From contig OX381705.1 of the NCBI GenBank assembly GCA_947462335.1, positions 38,153,570 through 38,217,569 on the forward strand: 64,000 nucleotides of DNA. Reading direction: 5' to 3'. A model generated the notes under the pieces. The model saw only the letters and a list, made by a program, of their open reading frames with translations, was not told where the DNA came from and ran no database searches. This DNA comes from Harmothoe impar. Taxonomy: Eukaryota; Annelida; Polychaeta; Phyllodocida; Polynoidae. Shown piece by piece: positions 32,883 through 42,814 of the stretch. Both the position numbers and the translations under genes were made by a program. Positions within the stretch are counted from its first letter, which is position 1, and every line of letters begins with the position of its first letter.

Positions 32883-35800
32883 AGGGGGTTGTCCGTGAAG
32901 GCAAGCTGACGACCCCGAATAAAGTATGCCAGGATACAATCCATACGAACGCGATTGAGGAGTCTGTAATGTATCCGCCCAGCAGCATGGGAAATGCTGA
33001 TGAGCCGAAAACATGTGGGGCTGGGGGTATTGGTGAGACAGTTGCCAGGGAGAGCAAAGAAGGGAAACCGATCACCAATAGAGAGGAAGGTTGGGTAGAG
33101 GAACTATCCAGGATCGGGGGGATCCGCCTTCCCCAAGGTCATCCGTGTCTGGAGTATTTGAAAGGATTCGGATTCAATTTTGACATGGCAGACGACATCA
33201 AAAGGTTCGCAAGTAATCCCTCTATGATGGGAGGAAAGAGATGGTATGTGTCCGTATCTGTAAACGGCAGAATGGGAGAATTTTTGTTGGATACCGGAGC
33301 TAGCCACTCCGCTATGTCGAAAAGATTCTACGATCTGGTGTCGAACATGGATGATGACCTCACAACGAGGGTAAATGCATGTGCGGCTGATGGGAGCAAG
33401 ATACGAACGTTTGGTAGAACTTGTATGATCATCTTGGTGGGTGGTAGGGAATATATCATTTCCCCTACTGTCGCTGGGATAGAGGATGATGGTATCATGG
33501 GGATGGATTTCGCTTCCTTATATGGGGTAAAATTGGACCCCGTCACTGGAATGTTGAAAGTAAATCGTCCCTACAAAGACAGGATACAATGCCTGGCACG
33601 AGAAGTTAGTGGAGTAGCGAGTGTGGTACAGACGGTAAAAATACCTCCCGGAATGGCATGTGATGTGTTAATAGCCTCCAGTAGGATGAAGAGGGGCGTT
33701 CCGGGGGTTTTCGAACCTAATGTGACAGTGTTGGGAAAGAAGGGTTTGGAGTCAGCCGACACCCTGATAGGCAACATAGCATGGGGGGTGGCCCCTATAA
33801 CGAACCCGGGTTCGAAAACCATCTACCTAGAGAAAGGCACTGTAGTGGGAGAAGTGATATCCGCGGAAGCGGTCACCAGTAGCTTTGAGAATGGAAGTGG
33901 ACTAGTCCCGAACAATGAAGTAATGGAAGAAGGATTGGAAAAGTTAATAGAGGGATCCGGAGTAGAGACGGAGGAACAGAGGAAAGCCCTGAGGGAGATG
34001 TTAACTGAGTGTAGTTCAGCCTTTGCGCGGCCCGGAGAGCCGTTGGGACGAACGGATCGAGTCCTGCACTCAATTAACACAGAAGGGGCGAATCCAGTAA
34101 AGATACCATATAGACGTCTTCCGCTAGCAAAGAAAGTGGTGGCGGAAGAAGAGATTACGAAGATGTTGGCGGAAAGAGTGATAACTCCGAGCACCAGTCC
34201 TTGGAGTAGTCCAGTATGTATGGTAACAAAGAAGGATGGGAGTATCCGGTTCTGTATAGACTACCGAAAACTGAATGGCTTGACTAAAAAGAATTCGTAT
34301 CCGCTCCCCCGGATAGATGAGACCATTGATTCCCTCGGAGGAAATAAATGGTTTTGTACGATTGATTTGCAGTCTGGTTATTGGCAGGTGGGAATGAAAG
34401 AAGAAGACAAGGAGAAAACTGCGTTTTCGAGCCATGTAGGGTTGTTCCAGTATAACGTGATGCCATTCGGACTCTGTAATGCTCCGGCCACGTTTGAAGC
34501 AATGATGGAGACTCTACTGAATGACTTATTGTGGAAGAAATGTCTGGTATATCTGGACGATGTGATCATATTCGGAAAGACATTCGAGGAATGCCTGGAG
34601 AACCTGAAGTTGGTGTTGCAGCGAATAATCTCGAATGGGTTAAAGCTGAAAGCTAAAAAGTGTAATATGTTTCAGAAGAGTATTAACTATCTAGGACGGA
34701 TCATCTCAACAGATGGGGTGAAGGCTGATCCGGAGAAGGTTAAGACTGTAACAGACTGGAGCATTCCTAAAGGACCGAAAGAAGTAAGATCCTTCCTAGG
34801 ATTTTGTTCTTATTATAGAGATTTCTTACCAGGATACTCCCGGATAAGTTATCCAATACAATGTCTGTCGCACTGGACCCCAGGGAGACGTAAGGAGAAG
34901 TTCCCATGGGGGAAAGAGCAAGGGGAATCATTCGAACTGATTAAACGGTTGTTCGTGGAAACACCGGTTTTGAAATACCCCACTGCGGATGGCCATTTCA
35001 TATTAGACACTGATGCGAGCAATGAAAGTATCGGAGCAGCTTTGTCTCAAGTCCAAGATGGGAAAGAGGTTCCAATCGCATTTGCAAGCAATACAATGAG
35101 TAAGGCACAAAGAAATTATTGTACGACAAAGAGGGAATTATTGGCAGTGGTAGTATATACAAAGAAATATAAGCACTTTTTGTGGGGATCTGATTTTACT
35201 TTACGTACGGATCATTCCTCCCTGCGGTGGTTATTAAACTTTAAGGACGCGGAAGGTATGATAGGACGGTGGTTGGCACACCTATCTGAGTTCGGATTGG
35301 ACCATAGCCAAATTCAGCATAGAAAGGGGGCTAAGCATGTGAACGCTGATGCGTTGTCGCGAATCCCGGTGAGGAAGTGTCAGAATGACGGATGTGATGA
35401 TTGTGGGAAGCATAATGCCGTGTTGGCAGGAGTCCGAAAGCCTTTTAGAGATCTTGAACCCGTGATACTAGAATGGGACGAGAACTCCATTAAGAGCTTC
35501 CAGGAGAGAGATGCGAATAGTATCCGTCTGAAGATGTTACTTGTAGAAGGAAGGGTCCCGACTCGGCCAGCAATATCGTTGGAGAACAGGGAGATGAGGC
35601 GACTAATAGCTCAATGGACAGAGTTAGAGGTGGTAAATGGACTGATCTATAGGTGGAAGACGAATGCGTTGGGAAATAAGTCGAGACAGATCTTTATTCC
35701 TACTGCCATGCGAAGGGATATAATGTTCTTTTGCCATGGGCATCGGACCAGTGGCCATTTTGGGAGAAAACGGTCTCTGGAAAGGCTGGCTAGAATGTAT

Positions 35801-37069
35801 TACTGGCCAGGTATGAGTACGGATCTGTTGAGATGGATAGACACTTGTCCGAAATGTTGTACGAGCAAGCCCGGGCCTGGGTTGGGTAAAATGCCCTTAA
35901 CCCAGGAACTGTTTGGAGTAAGGTTCGCAAGAGTGGCAGTGGATATAATCACAGGATTTGTGACAACTCCGGAAGGAAATACATGTATGATGGTAGTAAC
36001 GGATTACTATACGAAGTATACGAAGGTATTTCCAATGAAGGATCACAAAGCAGCAACTTGTGCTAGAATGTTAGTGAAGGGATGGATACTGTACTTGGGA
36101 GTGCCTCTGATGTTGCATAGCGACCAAGGGAGAGAGTTCGAATCGAATCTATGGCAGGAAATGTGTCATCAATTGGCCATTTGCAAGACCCGAACCAATC
36201 CGTATCGACCACAGAGCGATGGTCAGGTGGAAAGATTCAATCGTACCCTAATACAGGTCCTGAAGAGTTTAGTAAATCAAGAGATGGATGATTGGGATGA
36301 ACAGTGCGACTTCGTTTGCCATGCTTATAATAGCACGGTACATGCGAGTACGAACTGCTCTCCGAATCTGTTAGTATTCGGGGAGGATCTGATTATGCCA
36401 GCGGACCTAGTGTTCGGAGTAGTTGGTATGAATCCAGATGTCCCGTGTCAGATCATGTTTGTGGAGGCGTTGAAGGAACAATTCCGGAAGGCGTACGAAT
36501 TAGTAAGAAAGGAATTAGGAAAGACAGCTAAATGGCAGAAAGTGGGCTATGATACTAATCTAAAGGTTCAGCGGTTTGCGGTAGGGGACTTAGTAGCGAG
36601 ATACCACGAACCTCTGGTTGGCATCAAGCTGAGAGATAATTGGGATGGTCCGTGGAGGATTACCCAGAGAGTAAGTGATGATACAGTCCTGATGAGAGAT
36701 ACCTTCGGGAGGAATCAATCGAATGTGGCCCGGTTGAAACCATGGAAGGGGAGAGAGTACTCCACGGAAATGTTCAAGATGGGACAAGAGGAGAAGGAGG
36801 AAATGAAAAGGGAGTTAGATAAAGTAATCGAGAAGAGGGGTCCGGGTAGACCCAGGAAGATGAAGAAGGAAGCGGTGCAAATTAAATCATCTCCAAAGAG
36901 ATCGGAGAAAACAAAGAATGTCTCGGCAGGTGTAGACAGGAAGAGAAGGACTGTCCCCTCTGTGGCTACGAGGGAACGGGCGAAAACCTCTCCGAATGTC
37001 AGGTGTAAAGAGAATCCAGTAGGGGTTCGTCGCAGCCCTAGGTTGAGGGTGAGGGGTGCTGTTACCTAA
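32873..37069 (+). CDS. pol: Pol of element C (PR, RT, RNase H, IN), about 1398 codons
   Basis: It is read by -1 frameshift from gag. The protease active site DTGA is at 33290-33301. RT has the FCIDYRKLN region and YLDD at 34550-34561. RNase H has DTDAS near 35009 and TDHSS near 35210. Integrase has an HHCC zinc region (35735-35860, ending CPKC), an Asp near 35942, SDQG near 36120 and VERFN near 36229, completing the DDE triad. A GPY/F-like module (GPWRI) is near 36650. The C-terminus is basic and holds an AT-hook (RGPGRPRK, about 36838-36861). All domains are open in one frame with no stops, consistent with a young element. Domain order is Ty3/gypsy (RT-RH-IN). Confidence 0.95.
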   Translation, partial: GKLEGVVREGKLTTPNKVCQDTIHTNAIEESVMYPPSSMGNADEPKTCGAGGIGETVARESKEGKPITNREEGWVEELSRIGGIRLPQGHPCLEYLKGFGFNFDMADDIKRFASNPSMMGGKRWYVSVSVNGRMGEFLLDTGASHSAMSKRFYDLVSNMDDDLTTRVNACAADGSKIRTFGRTCMIILVGGREYIISPTVAGIEDDGIMGMDFASLYGVKLDPVTGMLKVNRPYKDRIQCLAREVSGVASVVQTVKIPPGMACDVLIASSRMKRGVPGVFEPNVTVLGKKGLESADTLIGNIAWGVAPITNPGSKTIYLEKGTVVGEVISAEAVTSSFENGSGLVPNNEVMEEGLEKLIEGSGVETEEQRKALREMLTECSSAFARPGEPLGRTDRVLHSINTEGANPVKIPYRRLPLAKKVVAEEEITKMLAERVITPSTSPWSSPVCMVTKKDGSIRFCIDYRKLNGLTKKNSYPLPRIDETIDSLGGNKWFCTIDLQSGYWQVGMKEEDKEKTAFSSHVGLFQYNVMPFGLCNAPATFEAMMETLLNDLLWKKCLVYLDDVIIFGKTFEECLENLKLVLQRIISNGLKLKAKKCNMFQKSINYLGRIISTDGVKADPEKVKTVTDWSIPKGPKEVRSFLGFCSYYRDFLPGYSRISYPIQCLSHWTPGRRKEKFPWGKEQGESFELIKRLFVETPVLKYPTADGHFILDTDASNESIGAALSQVQDGKEVPIAFASNTMSKAQRNYCTTKRELLAVVVYTKKYKHFLWGSDFTLRTDHSSLRWLLNFKDAEGMIGRWLAHLSEFGLDHSQIQHRKGAKHVNADALSRIPVRKCQNDGCDDCGKHNAVLAGVRKPFRDLEPVILEWDENSIKSFQERDANSIRLKMLLVEGRVPTRPAISLENREMRRLIAQWTELEVVNGLIYRWKTNALGNKSRQIFIPTAMRRDIMFFCHGHRTSGHFGRKRSLERLARMYYWPGMSTDLLRWIDTCPKCCTSKPGPGLGKMPLTQELFGVRFARVAVDIITGFVTTPEGNTCMMVVTDYYTKYTKVFPMKDHKAATCARMLVKGWILYLGVPLMLHSDQGREFESNLWQEMCHQLAICKTRTNPYRPQSDGQVERFNRTLIQVLKSLVNQEMDDWDEQCDFVCHAYNSTVHASTNCSPNLLVFGEDLIMPADLVFGVVGMNPDVPCQIMFVEALKEQFRKAYELVRKELGKTAKWQKVGYDTNLKVQRFAVGDLVARYHEPLVGIKLRDNWDGPWRITQRVSDDTVLMRDTFGRNQSNVARLKPWKGREYSTEMFKMGQEEKEEMKRELDKVIEKRGPGRPRKMKKEAVQIKSSPKRSEKTKNVSAGVDRKRRTVPSVATRERAKTSPNVRCKENPVGVRRSPRLRVRGAVT

Positions 37070-37640
37070 CCTGAAACACAACGATGTAATCAGTTAAATA
37101 TTGTCATAATTACCGGGGTAACCGGGTAATTCGTCTTCTATGTAGGAATGATCACGATAAAAGTCAGAAATCCAACAAACTTACCTGTGAATGTGCCAGT
37201 GGGTAATGGACGGATAATCCGGCGGATTAGTAGTTGCTATCCGTATTTAGATCCATAATGACTCGAGACGAATTCGACAGGGCGGTGAGGGTATCAGTGC
37301 TATAATTACCTGATCGTAATGCGTGACGCGCGGGAAGGATGAATGATTGTTTATATTTTGCAAGCGCGGGAAAACTGAAGTCTCGCCGAATGCGCGGTAT
37401 CTCGCGAGACCGACGCGCGTGCGCAAAGGTCGACGCGGGTCAGCAATCCGCCATATTTGTTTACGGTTCGCCGGACAGAGCAAGGGGAAGCGTATCAGAG
37501 CACAAAAGCGAGGAGATAAAGACTGTTTGAAAGTGAACTCGGTGTATAGCAGGTGGGTGAAGTCGCCAGGATCCCGCAGAAAGGGTCCTGGTACCTGTCA
37601 TTCATTTATTATCGAGTGAAAGAACTTTTTGAGTGTCACG
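37070..37640 (+). other. Spacer between pol and third ORF of element C
   Basis: About 570 bp, CpG-rich around 37370-37480. A GTG/TTG-initiated frame (37347-37619) is open but unconvincing. It may contain the promoter or splice acceptor for the third ORF, for example the AG at 37550 after GTGTATAGCAG. No evidence decides. Confidence 0.45.
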
Positions 37641-40577
37641 ATGGCTTCGGCGTCTGGCTCTCATTCCGAACGATCGGCCCTCGACGAGGTGTCCGAAGCA
37701 TTTATGGAGACCGAGGCGATGTCGCCAGTTACCAAGAACGAAGAAAGTGCATTGAATGAATCCGAAGCAGAGGAGAGTAGCATGGGAATGGAAGGAATGG
37801 AGATTGAAGAAATCCTGGAACGATCGGACGAGCCGCTGCTCAAACCGAATCTGGATGGCTTTAAATCAAGGTACGACGGTCGGGAAGTCCATATTCACGA
37901 CCGGATCTTAGAAGGAGACCGAAAGTGTTGGGACGCAACCACTAGGGACTGCGTTCGACACTTCCTATCCCCGACAGAGTACTCAGCACTGCCATCCGAA
38001 TGGCTCCTGTTTTACAACCGAACTGAGGCTGGACTGCAAGTGAGTCAGCCGTTCCGAAGGGCGATGTTCGATTGCGAAATCGCATATCGACAGAATCGCC
38101 TTCCGAACCTACCCCATGTATTGACTGACCATACTGGAATGGGGGTGACCGGAATGGATATTGCAGGAGAGGTACTGTACCGGGAACCCGACATGGAGAA
38201 AGAACCCAGGACTGCAGAAGACTGGGTAGAACGAGCGGAGCATCCGGACGCCCCGAGGCTCTACACTCTGAATGGAGACGAATTACTTCGTCGACTGGAG
38301 GAGTGTTCGGAGCCGGAGGAGAAATTGAACGGAATCATCAGCACGATGATTCGAGAGGGGACCTACGCCACTAGGGCATATGTTCCCGGGGCAGAGGAAG
38401 AACTGACCTCTGCTGAGCATAAAGAACGACTGGCATCCATCCGAAAGGGCAAAGCAATCCTGAAGGCCGCCAAACAAAAAGGTGGTGTGTCAACAGGTAG
38501 CGAAACCGAAGGAGAGGAAACCCCAAAGAAAACGAAAGGTAAAGGCGTGAAGGGAAAGACGAAGAAAAAGTCTCTGACCGACACCGAATCTGACAGTGAC
38601 CAGGGTGCCTTCACACCGGTTCTGTCAGCGAAAGAAAAAAAGAAGTTGAAGGAATCTAAGAAAGACACAAAAATGACTGTGCCTCCGAAAGTGATTGCTA
38701 AAGTCACAGAGGTAGTGGGCAGGAAAGATCCTTCAAGTGATAATCCACTGGAAGGAAGGATGGCTGCCGTTCAGGCTGCTGCCGCCGCCAAGGTCGGCAG
38801 TATTATTAAAGGAGCCACTAAGAAGGCCGTCAAAGTGAGTGAACCCGAAGATAGTCCGGACGACGAGTCTGGACCGGACTCGGGTGGCGAACCTCCGGAA
38901 ACCGATCCGGATCCAACTACACAGGATCCGGAGGAGAAGATGGAGGTTCCAAATGAGGAGGAACCAGAGGAGGAAGAAGAGGGAGAGGATAAAGAGGGGT
39001 CGAAAGACGAGGAAGAACGGGAAAGAGATCAACGAATCTGGAAGAATAGTGAGGCGAAGTTCGCACACTTCATTCCGGGTTCGTTTGAGGAATGTGCGAA
39101 GGGCAAGAAAGCGTACGGTTGCCCCGAACCCCGAAATATGAATGGCGAAAGTGATGACGAAGATTGGATTCGGGAAACCGAGGACGATCCCTTGCCATCA
39201 GATTTCTATGTGGAGTGGTTTAAACAACTAACGAAATACCCCGATAGTTACTACATAAGAGACCAGAAGTCGAAGTTGCGCTGGGCCTACTTATGTTGGT
39301 ATCAGAAAGACGGTGAGCGACATTGCCCGTCCACCATTTGCATAGAGGAGAAAGGAAAGGACAGGACATATCCGACAGCAATGCGGTTCCTGAGGCATCT
39401 ATGCGAACGGCACTTCCACCACACCGTGGTCTACGAATGTGCCAATCAGAAAGGACAGAGGGATAGCGCAACCTGCAATGGTTGCGTTACCCCCCGAAGG
39501 GGTGTGATGCTTCGCCATCTGAAGTTTTGTCACAGCCCCGGACTGAGTGCAGCGCGCGAGAAAGTAATGAGTCTGCACGACAAAGTGATGACAGAATACA
39601 ACAGAATGATCCCTTCGGACTTCAAGCACATCGGCGTGAAGACGGATTCATTCTGTAATGTGCATGAGTCCAAGAAGGGCAAGATATGTGCGAGAATTGC
39701 CCTAGTGAGAGCTCGAGGGAAATTTCAAATGACGAACGAACTATTCTCTAGAGTGTGTGAATGGAGGGGTGATCCACCCAAGGCAAAGATTGACGAGAAG
39801 AGGCGAGCTAGCCGCAGCCCAGCAAGTGTCAAAGGAAAGAAATCTCGGTCCGATTCTCCCGAAAGCTCGGAGTTTAAGAAGCCCCTGGCTGTGGCTCGTG
39901 ACTCCAGATCGAAGCAGCAGAAACGGAAAGATTCGACTGACTATCAGTCACCAATGAGTGGGGGGTCGGAGTCACGTCCGTCCTCATCAGCAAGTTCGGC
40001 ATCAGCGTCAGCTTCGCAGAGTGATAATCCACCTGCTTGGTTCGACCGGAAAGAACCGACCCGTGAGCCGGAGACGGGTGATTTCCCAGAATTGAGCGCA
40101 CAGAAGGTTCCGGCACGTGTCGAACCTGTATTGACTCAGATTCCGGACAATAGGCCCCGACTGAGCACGAGACCGGTGGATCTGTATTTTGATCCGAGTG
40201 ACAGAGTGGTGTGCGCCCAAGCCCAGCAGGCAGTGGACGACTTCCAGGAGACTCAGAGGGAATTGGCTGTCCGATACAACCAGGGGGTGGCGAACTTATT
40301 TGCCCGCTCTCTGGTTGAACAGGAGGCCAAAACCAGAACGAACCTGGAAAAAGATAATGAGGCGCTTCTGGCCGCCGAAACGAATAAAATTCGGAACGAA
40401 GCCAAGCTAGCCGCATCACGGACTGCTTTGGCTCAGAAACGCCTGCAGGAGTCAAATGACCGGAACGAGGCTATGAACGTCAAGTTCCAGCAGGTATTTG
40501 GAGTGTTCTTGGACGAGTGGGATGGCACCCGCGAATCCGCTCTGGAACTGCTAAAGAACCAGAGTGAGGAAGGGTGA
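37641..40577 (+). CDS. Third ORF of element C, about 978 aa, zinc-finger and coiled-coil protein of unknown function
   Basis: The ATG at 37641 is preferred over the upstream TTG. The order is an acidic Ser/Glu-rich N-terminus (1-70), a folded-looking region (75-250), a Lys-rich low-complexity segment (270-360), a very acidic stretch (400-465, Glu/Asp runs), then a Cys/His region near residues 540-650. That region has two C2H2-like fingers: C-X4-C with H-X4-H in the CPSTIC...HLCERH part, and CNGC-X10-HLKFCH (C-X2-C-X10-H-X4-H). A basic Ser-rich linker follows, then a C-terminal Ala/Glu/Arg coiled coil (about 860-960). There is no signal peptide or membrane segment, so it is not an envelope protein although it occupies the env position. 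It is open over its full length in a young copy, which suggests it is needed. I do not recognise the family. Confidence 0.85.
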   Translation: MASASGSHSERSALDEVSEAFMETEAMSPVTKNEESALNESEAEESSMGMEGMEIEEILERSDEPLLKPNLDGFKSRYDGREVHIHDRILEGDRKCWDATTRDCVRHFLSPTEYSALPSEWLLFYNRTEAGLQVSQPFRRAMFDCEIAYRQNRLPNLPHVLTDHTGMGVTGMDIAGEVLYREPDMEKEPRTAEDWVERAEHPDAPRLYTLNGDELLRRLEECSEPEEKLNGIISTMIREGTYATRAYVPGAEEELTSAEHKERLASIRKGKAILKAAKQKGGVSTGSETEGEETPKKTKGKGVKGKTKKKSLTDTESDSDQGAFTPVLSAKEKKKLKESKKDTKMTVPPKVIAKVTEVVGRKDPSSDNPLEGRMAAVQAAAAAKVGSIIKGATKKAVKVSEPEDSPDDESGPDSGGEPPETDPDPTTQDPEEKMEVPNEEEPEEEEEGEDKEGSKDEEERERDQRIWKNSEAKFAHFIPGSFEECAKGKKAYGCPEPRNMNGESDDEDWIRETEDDPLPSDFYVEWFKQLTKYPDSYYIRDQKSKLRWAYLCWYQKDGERHCPSTICIEEKGKDRTYPTAMRFLRHLCERHFHHTVVYECANQKGQRDSATCNGCVTPRRGVMLRHLKFCHSPGLSAAREKVMSLHDKVMTEYNRMIPSDFKHIGVKTDSFCNVHESKKGKICARIALVRARGKFQMTNELFSRVCEWRGDPPKAKIDEKRRASRSPASVKGKKSRSDSPESSEFKKPLAVARDSRSKQQKRKDSTDYQSPMSGGSESRPSSSASSASASASQSDNPPAWFDRKEPTREPETGDFPELSAQKVPARVEPVLTQIPDNRPRLSTRPVDLYFDPSDRVVCAQAQQAVDDFQETQRELAVRYNQGVANLFARSLVEQEAKTRTNLEKDNEALLAAETNKIRNEAKLAASRTALAQKRLQESNDRNEAMNVKFQQVFGVFLDEWDGTRESALELLKNQSEEG

Positions 40578-41244
40578 GCCCACGATTCGAGAGTGAGAAA
40601 ATATGAGTGATTTGATATTCGAAAGAGAACGAGTTAGTGTAGTATGAACGTCTACTGAACCATCAAACAGCAGTAACCGAAGTACGCAAGATGAATACGG
40701 TGACCAGATATCTGAAGAGGAGAGCACCATTCACCCGTTCGGGAGAACGTGTCTGTTCAGTTAGAACAGAGGCAGCAGTACGAGAATGAAGAGGAGAGCA
40801 CCACTAACCCGTTCGAATGAACGTGCCTGTCCAGTTTGGGACAGGACGGCTGTTGAAGAGGAGAGCACCACACACCCGAGTCCTTCCGAAAGGATGGTAC
40901 TTCGTGCCTAACCAATGTTGAAAAAGGTTAGGATGGCTGCCCGGATCTTCAGTTTTTGTTCCTGTGTTTTTTTTGTCATGAGAGATGTCAAATTGTTCTA
41001 GTCGCTAATCTATATATGTTTGTATGTATACTATACAAGTGTCCTTAATAATTCGAAATGTGTCGAGCCGTTTGGATATATTACCACCTATGTAAATAAT
41101 ATTAGTTTTGTATATTTTTATATACCCTACTGTGTTCACGACGTAACATAACGCTTTACTAGAATAAACTCAGTTGTATGAGTTTATATTATATTGTACA
41201 TATATTTAAAAGCGTAAGCGTATGTAATGTCTGGGGGGGGGTGG
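40578..41244 (+). ncRNA. 3' UTR of element C with three structured repeat units
   Basis: TGAAGAGGAGAGCACCA occurs at 40713, 40787 and 40854 (spacing 74 and 67), each followed by xxACCCG and two stem-loops. Unit 1 has CGTTC-GGGA-GAACG (40736-40749) and TCTGTTC-AGTTA-GAACAGA (40752-40770). Unit 2 has CGTTC-GAAT-GAACG (40810-40823) and CCTGTCC with GGACAGG (40826-40845). Unit 3 has TCCTT-CCGA-AAGGA (40881-40894) and CCTAACC with GGTTAGG (40907-40932). Stems differ in sequence but keep pairing. It is likely a cis-acting RNA element (export, packaging, translation or 3' processing). The specific role is unknown. The remainder is AT-rich and ends in the G-run purine tract. Confidence 0.7.
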
Positions 41245-41568
41245 TGTAGGGACACTAATATTAGTATTGTAATCGAACGCCTACAAGGTAGTTCGGGCGG
41301 CCGGAGCCAGGGGGCATCCCTATCGGAGGCGGACAGTATATAAGCTGTCCTCACCCCCTTGCTCTGGCAGACCTTCTCAGGTCTCTGACTGTGTGATATA
41401 TAGAAAGTTATTTGAAAGCCAAACATACATCGATCGAACCTCATCTACTTCAAGGATTAGCATTGTTGTACAGGTGAACGACTAATAAACCCTGTGTTCT
41501 TGCATCTCTACATGAAAACTGCAGTTCGAGTCCTTATTTAATCGAATTACATAAAGACGAACTCTACA
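41245..41568 (+). repeat. 3' LTR of element C
   Basis: Same 324 bp as the 5' LTR with a single difference (C at 41440). TATA is at 41337-41343 and AATAAA at 41484-41489. It is followed by the CTAC duplication and env sequence of copy B. Confidence 0.96.
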
Positions 41569-42814
41569 CTACTGTGCATGTAGGTACATGTCTGTGGATT
41601 CTCGGGCTAGTTTTGGTACAAATTTTGATCTTAGTTCCTGGACAGGTTAGCATATCTGCATTTGTTAGTTCAATAAATAGTGAACCATCTTCAGAGATAG
41701 CCAAGAATTTGACATCAGTAATTAATTGGGTTACTCCCTTTGTAGGCGTCTCCTTGGTGTTGATTGGTACTGGTGTAGTTACCAGTTGAAATACTCTGAA
41801 TGTGGAGACGGTGGATGCTACAATGATATCCAGGTGGATGTATATGTGCCGTTCCGAATAGGTGTAGGATATCATTCTTTGGGAATAATAGTAGTCAAGG
41901 TCAGTTATGGCGACCTTTGATCCTGGTGAGTGTATTCTGAGTGTCATGTCCAGATCATTCAGATGCTCCGTTAGTTCAGCTGGTGGTACTATGTCAGCAG
42001 TCATAATGCCTGCTGATAGCATCCTGAGTGCTGATGTGGTGTGCTGCAATGCTTGCAGATAGTTCATTCTTGCTACAATAATGGTGAGTGCATCAGTTAA
42101 AATTTGGATCTTTCTTCTTTGTGTGTGCTCGTGATTTGCATAAGTGTTCAGAGATGTGGTCATCTTTTGAGCCCATATATTCATATTTTGGCCTAGAGTG
42201 TTCATGGTTTGGTCTAGCATACTTTTATCCTTAACATATGCCTTGACAAATTTGTCTTGGCGTTGGGTGACCTTATCAATTAATATAGCTGCTTCTTTGT
42301 CTTGCTTGGAAAAAAGCTTCTAGAATGCCGTCTATGTTCTTTATCTGGTCCATGACCTCTTTGACGTCATCTAGTGTGGCAAGACCTATTGCTCCTCTGA
42401 AGAGTGGGGCTAGGAACCCAAGTGGTGCTCTTCTGTACCTTCCTTGACTATTAATTGGATTTGATAGGAACAAATGGATGGATGCTAAGGTAGAGTTAAT
42501 TTCCTTGTCTGTTATGTCTATTAACAGATCTAGTTCCCTTGCTTGCTGTAATATCTGACTGGTAGAACTGTCGTCATGCAGGGTAGGAAATGTTAGTGCC
42601 ATAACCTGGTCCAGTATTTTTGGTTTCGGTCTCTGGTGGAGCAGGTATATGGTATGGTATTGCCAATATCATGGTTGTGGTATCGTGCCCATTGACCAAT
42701 GGTTCAGGTAATGGCTCATATATGGCTCCAACGTTCTGTCTAACGGTGGGCACATATGTGATGGCTTGAGAAGTGGCCATCATCACTAGTAGTAGGATTG
42801 GCTTTAGAATGCCT
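41569..42814 (-). pseudogene. env: env of copy B, 5' part
   Basis: This is the N-terminal half of the envelope-like protein. The expected start codon at 42810-42808 reads ATT, whereas copy A has ATG. The acceptor AG is kept just upstream. The hydrophobic leader is followed by the mature part. The cleavage motif RYRR is at 42429-42440, with a hydrophobic fusion-peptide-like stretch after it. Frame breaks lie near 42580-42600 and 42310. A helical region (41564-42220) runs up to the element C insertion point. Confidence 0.75.

Larger units (their letters stand above)
29945..41568 (+). mobile_element. Element C: young, apparently complete Ty3/gypsy element with a third ORF
   Basis: The LTRs are 29945-30268 and 41245-41568, with TGTAG...CTACA ends and CTAC duplications at 29941-29944 and 41569-41572. 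The unoccupied site is visible in copy A at 20365-20368. The primer-binding site is 30270-30281 and the purine tract is a G run at 41232-41241. The gag, pol and third ORF are all open. One base differs between LTRs (30140 T, 41440 C). The intact frames and LTR identity mean recent transposition and possible activity. Confidence 0.96.
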
